Shown in pieces: positions 8,506 to 16,553 of a stretch of DNA of 64,000 bases. Origin of the DNA: Lysinibacillus mangiferihumi (lineage in GTDB: Bacteria > Bacillota > Bacilli > Bacillales_A > Planococcaceae). The position numbers and the translations under genes are program-made. How positions within the stretch are numbered: the first letter of the stretch is position 1; every line of letters starts with the position of its first letter. Below the pieces are notes generated by a model that made no database searches, was not told the DNA's origin, and saw only the letters and a list, made by a program, of their open reading frames with translations. The stretch lies in the NCBI RefSeq assembly GCF_003049665.1, contig NZ_PYWM01000021.1, positions 1 to 64,000 of the forward strand, written 5' to 3'.

Positions 8506-8850
8506 TTAATCGACCTCTTCATGTTTTTGATTTAATAATTTCTTTTGTGTGTTAAGTAGCTCTTTGGCCATAACAATTAAATATTGTTGTGTTTCAGGAT
8601 TAAGATTATCAAAAACATCTATTAATTCCTTTTCGTAAAGAGAAGAATTAAACATTTCACCTTCGCCAGTTCTTAACCAATTTTCATTGATGTTAAAAGT
8701 GGAACAGATTATTTTAATATGTTTGTCACTAAATTTACGTTTTCCAACTTCAATCATAGCAAGAGTTGATTGACTCAATCCTAAATGTTGAGCAAATTCG
8801 GTTTGGTTCATTTTTAAAGAGTTTCTGATTTCTTTTATTCGGTTATACAA
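8506..8850 (-). CDS. XRE-family (Cro/CI-like) repressor 2
   Basis: 114 residues with an HTH_3 domain: IKEIRNSLKMNQTEFAQHLG, then STLAMIEVGKRKFSD. The tail ELIDVFDNLNPETQQYLIVM parallels the tail of XRE repressor 1, so the two are paralogues (both have the WLxTGEGEMF-type segment). It is divergent from the gene at 9004, with a perfect operator between. Likely autorepressor and switch for the downstream phage-like operon. Confidence 0.88.
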   Translation of the reverse strand: MYNRIKEIRNSLKMNQTEFAQHLGLSQSTLAMIEVGKRKFSDKHIKIICSTFNINENWLRTGEGEMFNSSLYEKELIDVFDNLNPETQQYLIVMAKELLNTQKKLLNQKHEEVD

Positions 8851-8940
8851 ATTAGATTCACCTCTTTTCTGTAATTATAATTTATCACAAATAAAGTAAA
8901 TGCTCAATTATTACAAAAGAATTTTTTTTGTTTAAATATG

Positions 8941-8985
8941 ACTAAATTTGTGATATTATGAAAACATAAATATCACAAATTTAGT
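8941..8985. promoter_or_regulatory. Perfect operator palindrome of XRE repressor 2
   Basis: ACTAAATTTGTGATA (8941-8955) is the exact reverse complement of TATCACAAATTTAGT (8971-8985), with 15 bp between. A third, imperfect half-site TTATCACAAATAAAGT lies near 8882, close to the repressor start. The layout controls both divergent promoters. Confidence 0.85.
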
Positions 8986-9003
8986 TAAAAAGGTGGTGTA
9001 AAT

Positions 9004-9171
9004 ATGCGTAATGAAGTTATAACTTCCGAAATTGCTAGTATCGTAAAACAAATGACAACTGAAAATCAGCAGTATTTTCTTACATTAGTTCGAGTTGCAG
9101 CTGTAGCAGAAAATGCAGTAAAAAAGAACGAACGATATGAAAAGCCTAAAGAAGATTTAGTTGAATGTTAA
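9004..9171 (+). CDS. Small protein under the XRE switch
   Basis: 55 codons from ATG 9004 after AAAAAGGTGG. It is helical (ITSEIASIVKQMTTENQQYF) and acidic at the end. It is the first gene right of the operator, the place of Cro or a small activator in phage switches, but it has no visible HTH. Confidence 0.55.
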   Translation: MRNEVITSEIASIVKQMTTENQQYFLTLVRVAAVAENAVKKNERYEKPKEDLVEC

Positions 9172-9239
9172 CTGAATAGGGCTACATTTGATAGCCCTAT
9201 TAGTAAACTGTGCTTCTTATATGAAGGGTGGACAATTGA

Positions 9240-9617
9240 ATGCAAAGATTAGAGGAAATTCAAGCCTTTATTCAAAGAGTTTTAAAGGTACAGCAAGAAT
9301 TTGAGGATTATTTTAGAACACATCAAGATGTATTTTTTTTCGATCTTAATCCACGATTTGTGAGACTACAACAGGATTTATACACTCATGCTATAAAACT
9401 AGGCATTATAAGTATTTCTAGAGATAAAGATAACAATATTGGACATGTATTACTCACTAAAGAGGCTTTTAATGCCATTACAACAAAGGAGCAACAGGTG
9501 CCCTGGTATATAGACGAAAGCAATAAGGATTGGATTGCTGAACATTATAAAGTCACAATAGATGGAATCGAAATGTGGAATGTAGATGGCAGACATAAAG
9601 AGCGAGTGTATCAGTAG
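9240..9617 (+). CDS. Hypothetical phage-like protein
   Basis: 125 residues, preceded by GAAGGGTGG. The N-terminus is an amphipathic helix (LEEIQAFIQRVLKVQQEFED). The C-terminus is Trp-rich (VPWYIDESNKDWIAEHYKV). It is not recognised. It opens a run of same-strand genes reaching 20976, with the next start only 15 bases away, so it is probably co-transcribed with the Rha gene. Confidence 0.5.
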   Translation: MQRLEEIQAFIQRVLKVQQEFEDYFRTHQDVFFFDLNPRFVRLQQDLYTHAIKLGIISISRDKDNNIGHVLLTKEAFNAITTKEQQVPWYIDESNKDWIAEHYKVTIDGIEMWNVDGRHKERVYQ

Positions 9618-9632
9618 AAAGGAGCATTGATT

Positions 9633-10241
9633 TTGAGTTTAAAACAATTACTGGAAGGACCACGTGGAATTGTTTTTGTGAATGATAATCAAGCTTTTAC
9701 AGATAGTCGGATTATTGCAGAGGTATTTCAAAAAGGGCATGACAAGGTTTTACGTGATATACGCAGTTTAAAATGTTCAGATGCCTTTCGTCTCGCTAAT
9801 TTTGGTGAGGCTGAATATGTAAATGGACAAGGCCGAAAAATGCCTATGTATGTACTAACATTTAATGGATTTGCAGTATTAGCAATGGGATATACAGGTG
9901 AAAAAGCTATGCAATTTAAAGAATTATACATAGAGGAATTTGACCGTACACATCGATTGCTGGCAGACCTTCAAGTGACATTGTTATCCAAAGAACAAAA
10001 GATGATTCGTCTTGCTGTGAGAAACCGGATATTACTGCTCTATCCAAATTTGTCGATTCACTCCCGAAAAAAATACTTTGCTGCTCTATATAAAGATCTG
10101 AAGCAACAATTTCAGGTGTTGTCCTATAAAGATATTCCACGTAATGCAATGGATGAAGCATTAGCTTTTATTTGTGGTTGGGTCTCGCCAAAATTGGTGA
10201 GTCGGAACGTGAACGAGGAGGTGGAATATGTTGAATGCTAG
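9633..10241 (+). CDS. Rha family phage regulatory protein
   Basis: From TTG 9633 (RBS AAAGGAG at ideal spacing) the protein has 202 residues. The N-terminal 100 residues match the Rha domain: FVNDNQAFTDSRIIAEVF, KGHDKVLRDIR, then NGQGRKMPMYVLTFNGFAVL and GYTGEKAMQFKELYI. Rha-domain proteins are lambdoid and Firmicute phage regulators whose expression affects phage growth. The C-terminal 80 residues look like a separate Bacillus-type domain. Its end overlaps the next gene, which suggests translational coupling. Confidence 0.88.
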   Translation: MSLKQLLEGPRGIVFVNDNQAFTDSRIIAEVFQKGHDKVLRDIRSLKCSDAFRLANFGEAEYVNGQGRKMPMYVLTFNGFAVLAMGYTGEKAMQFKELYIEEFDRTHRLLADLQVTLLSKEQKMIRLAVRNRILLLYPNLSIHSRKKYFAALYKDLKQQFQVLSYKDIPRNAMDEALAFICGWVSPKLVSRNVNEEVEYVEC

Positions 10242-10500
10242 TATCCAACATTTAGATTCATTGTTTCAATTTCTCTCTTCATTAGAAGTAAAAGTAAATC
10301 AAGCACAGCCACCAGTAAAACATGGCGATTTCATTTTTAGTTATGACAATGAGTTGCATTGGGTCGAAGAGTTTATATCGGATTCAAGTTTTACAGCTTT
10401 ACGTGTAAACGATCAAAGGATTGTGACATTACAAGTACGACACGTTAAGCGATTTGCTTCTAAACGTGAGATAAATCGGATTTTGAATATTGCAAATTAA
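10228..10500 (+). CDS. Hypothetical protein coupled to Rha
   Basis: 90 residues with the RBS (GAGGAGGTGG) inside the Rha gene and a 14-base overlap. The sequence GDFIFSYDNELHWVEEFISD is followed by short strands, suggesting a small beta-barrel fold. I do not recognise a family. Confidence 0.5.
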   Translation: MLNASIQHLDSLFQFLSSLEVKVNQAQPPVKHGDFIFSYDNELHWVEEFISDSSFTALRVNDQRIVTLQVRHVKRFASKREINRILNIAN

Positions 10501-10514
10501 GAAGGGGTGGTCTT

Positions 10515-10670
10515 ATGAAGAATGGAAAAAAGCTAACAGTTTATCAACGCAATTATCTCCACTCATTAGGATTAAACCCGAATGAGTGGTTACTAAGTAA
10601 AAAAACAAATATTGAATGGGTACTAATCGAACGAAGTTCTGGTGAGCCACATGTTATTCCTGCCCCTTAA
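10515..10670 (+). CDS. Small phage-type protein (DUF6906-like)
   Basis: 51 codons. It begins MKNGKKLTVYQRNYLHSLGL and continues NPNEWLLSKK and EWVLIERSSGE, the pattern of small Firmicute phage proteins in which a 'LNPxEWL' turn links a helix to a beta hairpin. The RBS is GAAGGGGTGG. It is common next to ArpU and Rha genes. Function unknown. Confidence 0.6.
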   Translation: MKNGKKLTVYQRNYLHSLGLNPNEWLLSKKTNIEWVLIERSSGEPHVIPAP

Positions 10671-10690
10671 AAATGGGAAGGTGTGTAGCC

Positions 10691-10756
10691 AATGCTGTTA
10701 GATATATTAAGTTTTCTAATAATTTTATTTTGTTGTTTTTATTTATATTTACTTTA
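10691..10756 (+). CDS. Possible 21-residue membrane peptide
   Basis: ATG 10691 opens MLLDILSFLIILFCCFYLYL, one hydrophobic segment, after a GGAAGGTG site. It is too short to call with certainty. Single-span micropeptides are common in phage early operons. Confidence 0.25.
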
Positions 10757-10777
10757 AAAAGATTTGGAGAGTTGCAA

Positions 10778-10999
10778 ATGATACCAGAATCAATACCAAA
10801 ATCACAAAAGGGTACACTCGTTTCGTTACTGACAATGCAATTTCCAGACGGAATAGTCCATAAAGTTGGCTTTGTTGTATCAAAACGTAGGAAGTATGGA
10901 GATTTAACAACTGTAGTACAGCAAACAGCAGCTGCCAAGCATAGTAGTTTATCAAAATATGGACAATCCTTATTTGATGCTTGTTTTAAAGGTTGGTAA
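10778..10999 (+). CDS. Hypothetical small protein
   Basis: 74 residues. I chose ATG 10778, after GGAGAG, over the in-frame upstream ATG at 10673, whose extension overlaps a hydrophobic peptide frame. It is basic with a beta-rich start (GTLVSLLTMQFPDGIVHKVG) and a helical tail. Unrecognised. Confidence 0.45.
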   Translation: MIPESIPKSQKGTLVSLLTMQFPDGIVHKVGFVVSKRRKYGDLTTVVQQTAAAKHSSLSKYGQSLFDACFKGW

Positions 11000-11094
11000 T
11001 GGCTAGGTACTACATATGGAGTTGAGAACTAAACCAATAAAGTCTTTAGTTCTCAACTTATTTCTATTTTTTAAGGAGGGTCGTCACTATTGAA

Positions 11095-11532
11095 ATGGCT
11101 AATCAAAAAAATAAGAAAGAATTAACTACATGGGTACTCGACAAATGTTTGCCCAAATATTTTGAAATGGAATTACAGGCTAATTCCAGCCAGTTACCAA
11201 GCATGACCAGTCGTTGGAAAGAAACGCCGAGTCATTCTAATGATTTTCATAGTTCTACAGAATCGACAGCAATCAAAAGAGCAGCCGCAGCTGAATGGGT
11301 GGAGGCCTTTCATTCAAACTTAAATAGTTTACCAGAGTTACACCGTAAGCTGATACAGCTTAAATATTTATCCAGAAGTGCTGAGGGCAAGTATCAAGGA
11401 GATGAATTTGTTTATCCTGAACTAAATTTAAGTCGTTCTGCCTATTATATTGAAAAAAAATCAGCACTCTATTGGTTAGGTCTTCAGCTTGCGGATGATT
11501 CCATAATCCAAAGCGTGATCCAAAGTGAATAA
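11095..11532 (+). CDS. ArpU-family phage transcriptional regulator
   Basis: 145 residues. The core LNSLPELHRKLIQLKYLS is followed by YPELNLSRSAYYIEKKSAL, the sigma-like helical pattern of ArpU proteins, which control late gene expression (muramidase export in Enterococcus) in Firmicute phages. Length fits the family. A GGAGG site lies 15 bases upstream of the ATG, longer than usual. It supports a phage origin for this region. Confidence 0.75.
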   Translation: MANQKNKKELTTWVLDKCLPKYFEMELQANSSQLPSMTSRWKETPSHSNDFHSSTESTAIKRAAAAEWVEAFHSNLNSLPELHRKLIQLKYLSRSAEGKYQGDEFVYPELNLSRSAYYIEKKSALYWLGLQLADDSIIQSVIQSE

Positions 11533-11546
11533 GAGGGTGATGTTAT

Positions 11547-11915
11547 ATGAAGATAAAAATAATGTTAGTCATCTTGGGCTTATCAACATTATTTTTTCTA
11601 AGTGGTTGTGCAGAAGAGGAGGAAAAGATTTCAGTAACCTTTCTTCAGTTAGCAAAACAAGACAATGGGACATTTGCAATTCTTGTAGATGATGCCAATG
11701 AAGTTTATTACAAAATGGCCATTAGTTCCTATGAGTATAACCATTGGGACTTAGAGGAAAATACGGTTTTAGATAATCTTCCTATACAAGAAAGTTATGA
11801 TAATTCCCTTAGTTTGTTTAGTGTTACTGTGTTAGAAATTCAGTTCAATGATAAATGGCATCGAATGTATGAAACTGACTATTTTGAAGAAGAAAATGAA
11901 ATATTTTCAAAATAA
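11547..11915 (+). CDS. Small lipoprotein
   Basis: 122 residues. The N-terminus MKIKIMLVILGLSTLFFLSG ends in the lipobox LSGC, with Cys at residue 21, so it should be lipidated and anchored outside the cytoplasmic membrane. The mature part is acidic. The RBS is AAGAGGGTGATG. It resembles other plasmid-borne small lipoproteins. Function unknown. Confidence 0.65.
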   Translation: MKIKIMLVILGLSTLFFLSGCAEEEEKISVTFLQLAKQDNGTFAILVDDANEVYYKMAISSYEYNHWDLEENTVLDNLPIQESYDNSLSLFSVTVLEIQFNDKWHRMYETDYFEEENEIFSK

Positions 11916-11933
11916 AAAGGAGGTTATCAACGA

Positions 11934-12263
11934 ATGAACACAGAGTATCCAAACAGCCCATTACGTTTTTTAGATATTACGGATAGGAAATACAATGCTG
12001 TTGTCATTGGAAAAGTGGGGAGAGGTGCTGCCTTTCATATGACAAAAACATTCCTCGATGTTTTTGTCAGTGGCAAAACAAGTACAGGTTGCAGAGAATT
12101 ACAATTATTTTTACCAGCCCCAAAGAATCAAACCAACTTGTTTCCTAGGGTATTAACCTTTCAAGAAAAAATGCTACGGATATTTGAAGATCAAAAAAGA
12201 CTTAGACTTATCCATTCTGAATTTAGGGCACGTTATATTTTATTAAATTCCCTCTATGAATGA
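11934..12263 (+). CDS. Hypothetical protein
   Basis: 109 residues after AAAAGGAGG. It has SPLRFLDITDRKYNAVVIGK and a C-terminus LIHSEFRARYILLNSLYE. About 500 bases downstream (12785-12840) a short stretch repeats a version of this ending (LIHSQFKAQKELYIFYLEY), apparently the tail of a lost paralogue. Function unknown. Confidence 0.45.
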   Translation: MNTEYPNSPLRFLDITDRKYNAVVIGKVGRGAAFHMTKTFLDVFVSGKTSTGCRELQLFLPAPKNQTNLFPRVLTFQEKMLRIFEDQKRLRLIHSEFRARYILLNSLYE

Positions 12264-12285
12264 AAAAAGCAGGTGATAGATTACT

Positions 12286-12783
12286 ATGTTATCGGTATTA
12301 CTTACAATTTTAGTGTTTTTACCTTTGACACTACTTTTGATACTACTAATGCTTGGTGAACGATTTATTGAAATTTTAGATTTTATTGAACTTAAGATAG
12401 ATATTTTAAGGAATAAACGGAGCGAATTATTTAAAGAATACAAGGATTTAATCGATCCCTTTGATAGTAAATCTGTAGTTAATTATTTTCAGACGATTAT
12501 ACGAGTGTCAGAACTAGAAAATAATCGGAAATTAGACTTTTTAAAGAGCGCTTTTGAAAAACATGGTTCGGAATTGTCAACATTAAAAATTCAATTGGAC
12601 TACCTGAAAACTGGAGTTAAGCGAGGACTAACTAAAAAGGGTATATCGAATGGTCTAAACATTGTGAATGATAGAGTGGGTGAAATTTTTGTCGACATAC
12701 TAGAGGGATTTTACAAATTTGAACGAGATGCTCTTACCCAAGAAGAAAATGAACTCAGAAGCATGCTTAATGAAATACAATGA
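12286..12783 (+). CDS. Membrane-anchored helical protein
   Basis: 165 residues. Residues 1-27 are a strong membrane segment (MLSVLLTILVFLPLTLLLIL), followed by about 135 cytoplasmic, charged helical residues. Unrecognised. It is in the same transcription unit as its neighbours. Confidence 0.5.
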   Translation: MLSVLLTILVFLPLTLLLILLMLGERFIEILDFIELKIDILRNKRSELFKEYKDLIDPFDSKSVVNYFQTIIRVSELENNRKLDFLKSAFEKHGSELSTLKIQLDYLKTGVKRGLTKKGISNGLNIVNDRVGEIFVDILEGFYKFERDALTQEENELRSMLNEIQ

Positions 12784-12858
12784 CTTATCCATTCTCAATT
12801 TAAAGCGCAAAAGGAGCTTTACATATTTTATCTAGAGTATGGGAGGAAAGATACGAAT

Positions 12859-13164
12859 ATGACGCATTTTGAAGAAATGGAAGCATTAGGACAAGTAACA
12901 ATTTTTGATGTATTAAATTTTGCAGTAGGTGATAGGGTGCGTGTCATTATTACACAGGAAAGTGATGATGAAGCTTATACGTGTTTAAAGGCATATCATC
13001 CACGTGTGTTTGAAAATCCTGGAAAGATAGTGGAGGTTCTACCTAAAAATCAATACAGGGTCAACTTCGCTGGAGAGCTGCACATTATGCGATTACAAGA
13101 ACTTCAGTTTGACCAGGGGGAGGAAAATTTCAAACGTGAATTTAAAACTAATATCAGAAAATGA
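12859..13164 (+). CDS. Hypothetical SH3/KOW-like small protein
   Basis: 101 residues with RBS GGGAGGAAAG. The segment FAVGDRVRVIITQES, then NPGKIVEVLPKNQYRVNFAG, is typical of a small SH3-like barrel of the KOW type, often nucleic-acid or protein binding. This is fold inference from strand pattern and Gly positions only. Confidence 0.45.
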   Translation: MTHFEEMEALGQVTIFDVLNFAVGDRVRVIITQESDDEAYTCLKAYHPRVFENPGKIVEVLPKNQYRVNFAGELHIMRLQELQFDQGEENFKREFKTNIRK

Positions 13165-13176
13165 GGCAAAAATAAA

Positions 13177-13782
13177 ATGAGACACCTATTAAAAATCTTA
13201 ATTGTTGCTGTTTTAGTATTCATATTATCAGCTTGTAACTTTTTAGAGTATGAAGTTGGGAACTTAAAGGAAGAATTAGCCGGACGTACTATGTTGATTC
13301 AATCCTATGATGAAGATAGCCAGTTAATTGATCGTATACAAGGAGAAAGCATTAGCGTAAATGCTGATCGTAAATTCGCTATCAAAGATTCAGAAGGAAA
13401 CACAGTTGAAAAGTCATCTGTTCTCAATATTACGGTTGGAGGGAAACAAATGCTACATGTTGGCAGTAGCTTATTAGCATTTGAATCAGGACTTTCAAAT
13501 TTATTTGAAGAGTATAGCCAAAAGGTTGATATTAAAAATTTTGACAGGTCTGTCCCTTTTTTAAATCGCTTAGTTAATGATCTTCAAAATGCGACTGTAG
13601 GAAAAAGTAAAATTGTGCTGATTCGAAGTCAATCAGGACAACCACTTGCGACCTTTGCTGGTGATGATGTCAGTTATTTTGCTACAGACATTGATAAATC
13701 AACGGCCTTGTTGATAGACGGAAAATTTCTTTTAATCTATCGATGCGATTATACGATTTATGATACCGAGTTACTTCAGTGA
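13177..13782 (+). CDS. Lipoprotein (DUF5052-like)
   Basis: 201 residues. The signal RHLLKILIVAVLVFIL ends in the lipobox LSAC, with Cys at residue 20. The mature part has LKEELAGRTMLIQSYDEDSQ, a long beta-rich body, and closes with FLLIYRCDYTIYDTELLQ. It resembles the DUF5052 lipoproteins of Firmicute mobile elements, by memory of the pattern only. Function unknown. Confidence 0.55.
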   Translation: MRHLLKILIVAVLVFILSACNFLEYEVGNLKEELAGRTMLIQSYDEDSQLIDRIQGESISVNADRKFAIKDSEGNTVEKSSVLNITVGGKQMLHVGSSLLAFESGLSNLFEEYSQKVDIKNFDRSVPFLNRLVNDLQNATVGKSKIVLIRSQSGQPLATFAGDDVSYFATDIDKSTALLIDGKFLLIYRCDYTIYDTELLQ

Positions 13783-13853
13783 TTTATTAGAAGATATTTA
13801 TGGTGCAAGGATGATTGAAACTATTTTAATACTTATTTTGAGGAGGATGTTAC

Positions 13854-14093
13854 ATGTTAAAACAGTATTTTGAGAATCGAAGAAAGCGTGAAGAGAATAA
13901 AAGAGTAAATAAAAGAGTGGTACATCGTTCAATACAGGAAACAACCAATGCAAGTCACGTTGATAACACATTAAACACAATCAACGCAGTTAATATTGCT
14001 TCAAGCGATTCGAGTGGGCGTTGCGATTCACACAGTTCAGACTATAACAGTTATTCAAGTGATTCCGGCGGCAGTTCATCCTCTTGTGACTGA
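13854..14093 (+). CDS. Ser-rich low-complexity small protein
   Basis: 79 residues with a clear AGGAGG site. The first 28 residues are strongly basic (NRRKREENKRVNKRVVHRS). The tail is almost all Ser, Asp, Gly and Tyr and ends SSSSCD. No signal peptide. A disordered DNA- or protein-binding tail is likely. Unrecognised. Confidence 0.4.
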   Translation: MLKQYFENRRKREENKRVNKRVVHRSIQETTNASHVDNTLNTINAVNIASSDSSGRCDSHSSDYNSYSSDSGGSSSSCD

Positions 14094-14100
14094 TTTATAA

Positions 14101-14147
14101 AACTGATAGGGAACATTAAGCTACATTAGTGTTCCTCATTGAGTTTC
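14101..14147 (+). repeat. Repeated intergenic hairpin, copy 1
   Basis: Almost identical to 15427-15474 (GGGAACATTAAGCT, one base change, then CATTAGTGTTCCTCATTGAG). GGAACATTA can pair with TAGTGTTCC. No T-tract follows, so it is a processing site or duplicated spacer rather than a standard terminator. Confidence 0.6.
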
Positions 14148-14177
14148 TATAAATCAGTGGATAGGAGGTGTTAAAAA

Positions 14178-14516
14178 ATGATGTTGTGGAAGGAACAGGT
14201 TTTTATAATTGTACTATTTGTCGTTATGTTGATTGCAGGGGGATGGTATTTATTCTTTACACCAGACCCACTTAGAATGTATAGCGATTATCCGTCAATT
14301 GGTTCAACTTCAATTGACAAAATAAAAAGTTTTGAAGTAGGCGAGGATAAAACATTAATTCAAAAAGAGATTGGGGAAGGGTATGAAACTAGTAGGTTAG
14401 ATGAAAAGGGCATTTGGGAATCAACAGTTGTTTATAAAAAGATTGAGAATAGAGAAGTTAGATTAATCAAATTTTATTTCACAGGTGAAAAGCTATCTTC
14501 GGTAGTGATTAATTGA
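14178..14516 (+). CDS. Single-pass membrane protein, hypothetical
   Basis: 112 residues after GGAGGTG. Residues 7-27 are a membrane anchor (FIIVLFVVMLIAGGWYLFF). The extracytoplasmic part has a beta-rich ending (RLIKFYFTGEKLSSVVIN). The organisation resembles small SmpA/YjgB-type lipoprotein folds, but no lipobox is present. Function unknown. Confidence 0.45.
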   Translation: MMLWKEQVFIIVLFVVMLIAGGWYLFFTPDPLRMYSDYPSIGSTSIDKIKSFEVGEDKTLIQKEIGEGYETSRLDEKGIWESTVVYKKIENREVRLIKFYFTGEKLSSVVIN

Positions 14517-14681
14517 AATCGTTAACTAGCGCTTACTTGTACAGAAGGTAAAAAGGTTGGACTAGGGCAAGAGCTTCCTGGAAATATAAAAAATTGTAAT
14601 GACATTAAAAATATTAGATGAATCAGATTCAGAGATTTAAACAAAAGATGAAAAATGTTCAATACGAAGGGAGCAAATGAA

Positions 14682-14933
14682 ATGCCACAAAATCAAACGG
14701 ATTCACATGCAAACGACAGAGTTTTAGGTGATGAAAAGCGCAAAGATAAACCCATTCGTTTCAAGGCAAAGAAAAACATCTACTGGGAAGATTGGGGGCA
14801 TATGAGACGAGTTTTTATAGCTGGTCGAGTATATGACGGTGTGCTTCATTCAGATGGTAAAGTAACAGGTTATTCACCATATTTCGATGTAGACGACTAT
14901 GTAAGTGCAGACGAAATTGAAATCGTTAACTAG
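14682..14933 (+). CDS. Hypothetical small protein, paralogue A
   Basis: 83 residues from ATG 14682 (GAAGGGAG site). It shares the pattern IRFKAKKNIYWEDWGHMRRV then YFDVDDYVSADEIEIVN with the gene at 15217, so they are paralogues. The 21 bases around its stop (from GAAATCGTTAAC) recur at 14514-14534 at the end of the preceding gene, the scar of another lost copy. Function unknown. Confidence 0.5.
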   Translation: MPQNQTDSHANDRVLGDEKRKDKPIRFKAKKNIYWEDWGHMRRVFIAGRVYDGVLHSDGKVTGYSPYFDVDDYVSADEIEIVN

Positions 14934-15011
14934 CGCTTATTCGAATGAAATTGTGCAGTAAGGACGACGGAGTGATGCACATGTATTTCAAAGTGAGAGA
15001 AACGAAAAGAA

Positions 15012-15037
15012 GAGATTAATATACATTAATTAATCTC
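15012..15037 (-). terminator. Hairpin after a minus-strand micro-gene
   Basis: GAGATTAAT (15012-15020) pairs with ATTAATCTC (15029-15037) just downstream of the small minus-strand gene. The T-tract is poor, so function as a terminator is tentative. Confidence 0.4.
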
Positions 15038-15052
15038 AAATAAGTTTAACTA

Positions 15053-15136
15053 CTACTTCTTCTTTTTTCTACTATTTGCGGCGAATATTCCTGCAAATAG
15101 AGCGACAGCAATAGCTAGCCAAGTACCAAAGCTCAT
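15053..15136 (-). CDS. 27-residue membrane micropeptide
   Basis: ATG at 15136 (minus) has a perfect GGAGG site seven bases upstream. It encodes MSFGTWLAIAVALFAGIFAA followed by NSRKKKK: one membrane span with a basic cytoplasmic end. It runs against the surrounding operon and has its own downstream hairpin. Function unknown. Confidence 0.5.
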   Translation of the reverse strand: MSFGTWLAIAVALFAGIFAANSRKKKK

Positions 15137-15216
15137 TGCATTACCTCCAATCTGGATAATAATAGTTACGTATAGAACAGTAAAAAGTTTCTATTTTTTT
15201 AGAAAGGGTGAAGGGA

Positions 15217-15417
15217 ATGGGAACAATAAAATTTCGACCAATTCGAAATATTTATTGGGATAACAACGGACGAGCAGTTTTAGTTTTTCATGAAGGGAAG
15301 TCTTACGAAGGTGAGTTTCACGAAAGTGGAAAAATAACAGCTACAACACCGTATTATGATGCAGATGATTATATAAATGAAAGTGATATTGAAATCATCA
15401 GCTACTGCACAATATGA
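15217..15417 (+). CDS. Hypothetical small protein, paralogue B
   Basis: 66 residues from ATG 15217 (GAAAGGGTGAAGGG). IKFRPIRNIYWDNNGRAVLV and YYDADDYINESDIEII align with paralogue A along the full length. Two tandem diverged copies in a small phage-like operon suggest local duplication. Function unknown. Confidence 0.5.
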   Translation: MGTIKFRPIRNIYWDNNGRAVLVFHEGKSYEGEFHESGKITATTPYYDADDYINESDIEIISYCTI

Positions 15418-15426
15418 GGATTAAAA

Positions 15427-15474
15427 ACTGAACAGGGAACATTAAGCTGCATTAGTGTTCCTCATTGAGTTATT
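15427..15474 (+). repeat. Repeated intergenic hairpin, copy 2
   Basis: Second copy of the element at 14101-14147, again just after a small gene. The flanking words CTGCACAA.ATGAG and GAGTTATTAATTG recur near 16905-16930. Confidence 0.6.
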
Positions 15475-15517
15475 AATTGAAATAAAGAAAAAAGATTATA
15501 TGTAGGGTGGTGAGTAT

Positions 15518-16336
15518 TTGAAGAGAATCTTAAACTATGCAGGTTCAAAATGGAATATGGCTAGCTGGATAGTTAAACAAATGCCCGAACATGAGGTGTA
15601 TCTTGAACCGTTCTTCGGGAGTGGTGCTGTCCTTTTCAATAAACCAGCTGCACGCATAGAAACAGTAAATGATTTAGACGGCAACATTGTCAATCTGTTC
15701 AAGGTCATTCGTGAGCAACCTGAAGCATTAGCTAGAGCAGTAGAGCTTACACCATATTCGCGCCAAGAATATTACCAGGCTTTCGAATTGTTAGAAAGTG
15801 ATTTATCTGAACTTGAACGTGCTCGAGTATTTCTGGTGCGCTGTTGGATGGCGAGGGGCGGTAAAACGTCTGATAGAACAGGCTGGCGACACAATATAGA
15901 TACGGTTACAGTGAATGCTTTACCCGATTGGATAGGGCTTCCTCATGCGATTCTTGAAGCAACGAATAGGCTAAAAAAGGCACAAATCGAAAACCAAGAT
16001 GCAGTGACGTTAATCGAACGTTACAACCGCAAGGACTGTTTAATCTATGCTGATCCACCGTATTTATTAGAAACTCGAACTAAACGTCACTATGCTCATG
16101 AAATGAAAGATTCAGAGCATGAAGAATTACTCCTCACATTAAATAAACATAAGGGTTTCGTATTGCTAAGTGGTTACGATAACGATTTATATAATGACCT
16201 GTTACAAGGTTGGAGCAGGTTAACGAAGATGTCCACAACTGACGCTGCTACGTCAAAGCAGGAAGTTTTATGGTTGAATCCAGCTGTGACTGAGCGGAAT
16301 AAACAGTTAAGCTTTTTTGATATTGTACAGAGATGA
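15518..16336 (+). CDS. Dam-type DNA adenine N6-methyltransferase (D12 class)
   Basis: 272 residues from TTG 15518 (GGGTGGTGAG). It transfers methyl groups from S-adenosylmethionine to adenine. Motif I/X region: LNYAGSKWNMASWIV and then EPFFGSGAVLF at residues 29-39. The catalytic DPPY (YADPPYL) is near residue 177. NDLDGNIVNLFKVIRE is the usual Asp-containing motif. The length suits phage Dam enzymes. No cognate restriction enzyme is adjacent, so it is an orphan, perhaps for anti-restriction. Specificity (GATC or other) cannot be read. Confidence 0.88.
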   Translation: MKRILNYAGSKWNMASWIVKQMPEHEVYLEPFFGSGAVLFNKPAARIETVNDLDGNIVNLFKVIREQPEALARAVELTPYSRQEYYQAFELLESDLSELERARVFLVRCWMARGGKTSDRTGWRHNIDTVTVNALPDWIGLPHAILEATNRLKKAQIENQDAVTLIERYNRKDCLIYADPPYLLETRTKRHYAHEMKDSEHEELLLTLNKHKGFVLLSGYDNDLYNDLLQGWSRLTKMSTTDAATSKQEVLWLNPAVTERNKQLSFFDIVQR

Positions 16337-16352
16337 AATGGAGGAATATAAA

Positions 16353-16526
16353 TTGGGAGGATCATTTCCTAAGTTATCGTATAAAAATTTAAAGACACTC
16401 AAGCATGCACTTCAGGAATATCTGAAACGTGAAGGTATTTCTGAAAATGACAAAAAAAGCGAACAAGCCTTATTACTAAAAATTAATGATGAAATTAAAT
16501 TAATGCGTGAACGGTATCGCTTTTGA
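16353..16526 (+). CDS. Hypothetical helical small protein
   Basis: 57 residues. I chose TTG 16353, eight bases after GGAGG, over ATG 16338, which is itself just ahead of that site. Lys/Glu-rich helices (LKTLKHALQEYLKREGI; LLKINDEIKLMRERYRF) form a likely helical hairpin. Unrecognised. Confidence 0.4.
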   Translation: MGGSFPKLSYKNLKTLKHALQEYLKREGISENDKKSEQALLLKINDEIKLMRERYRF

Positions 16527-16553
16527 AATATTATGTGGAGGAAGTGAAATTGC

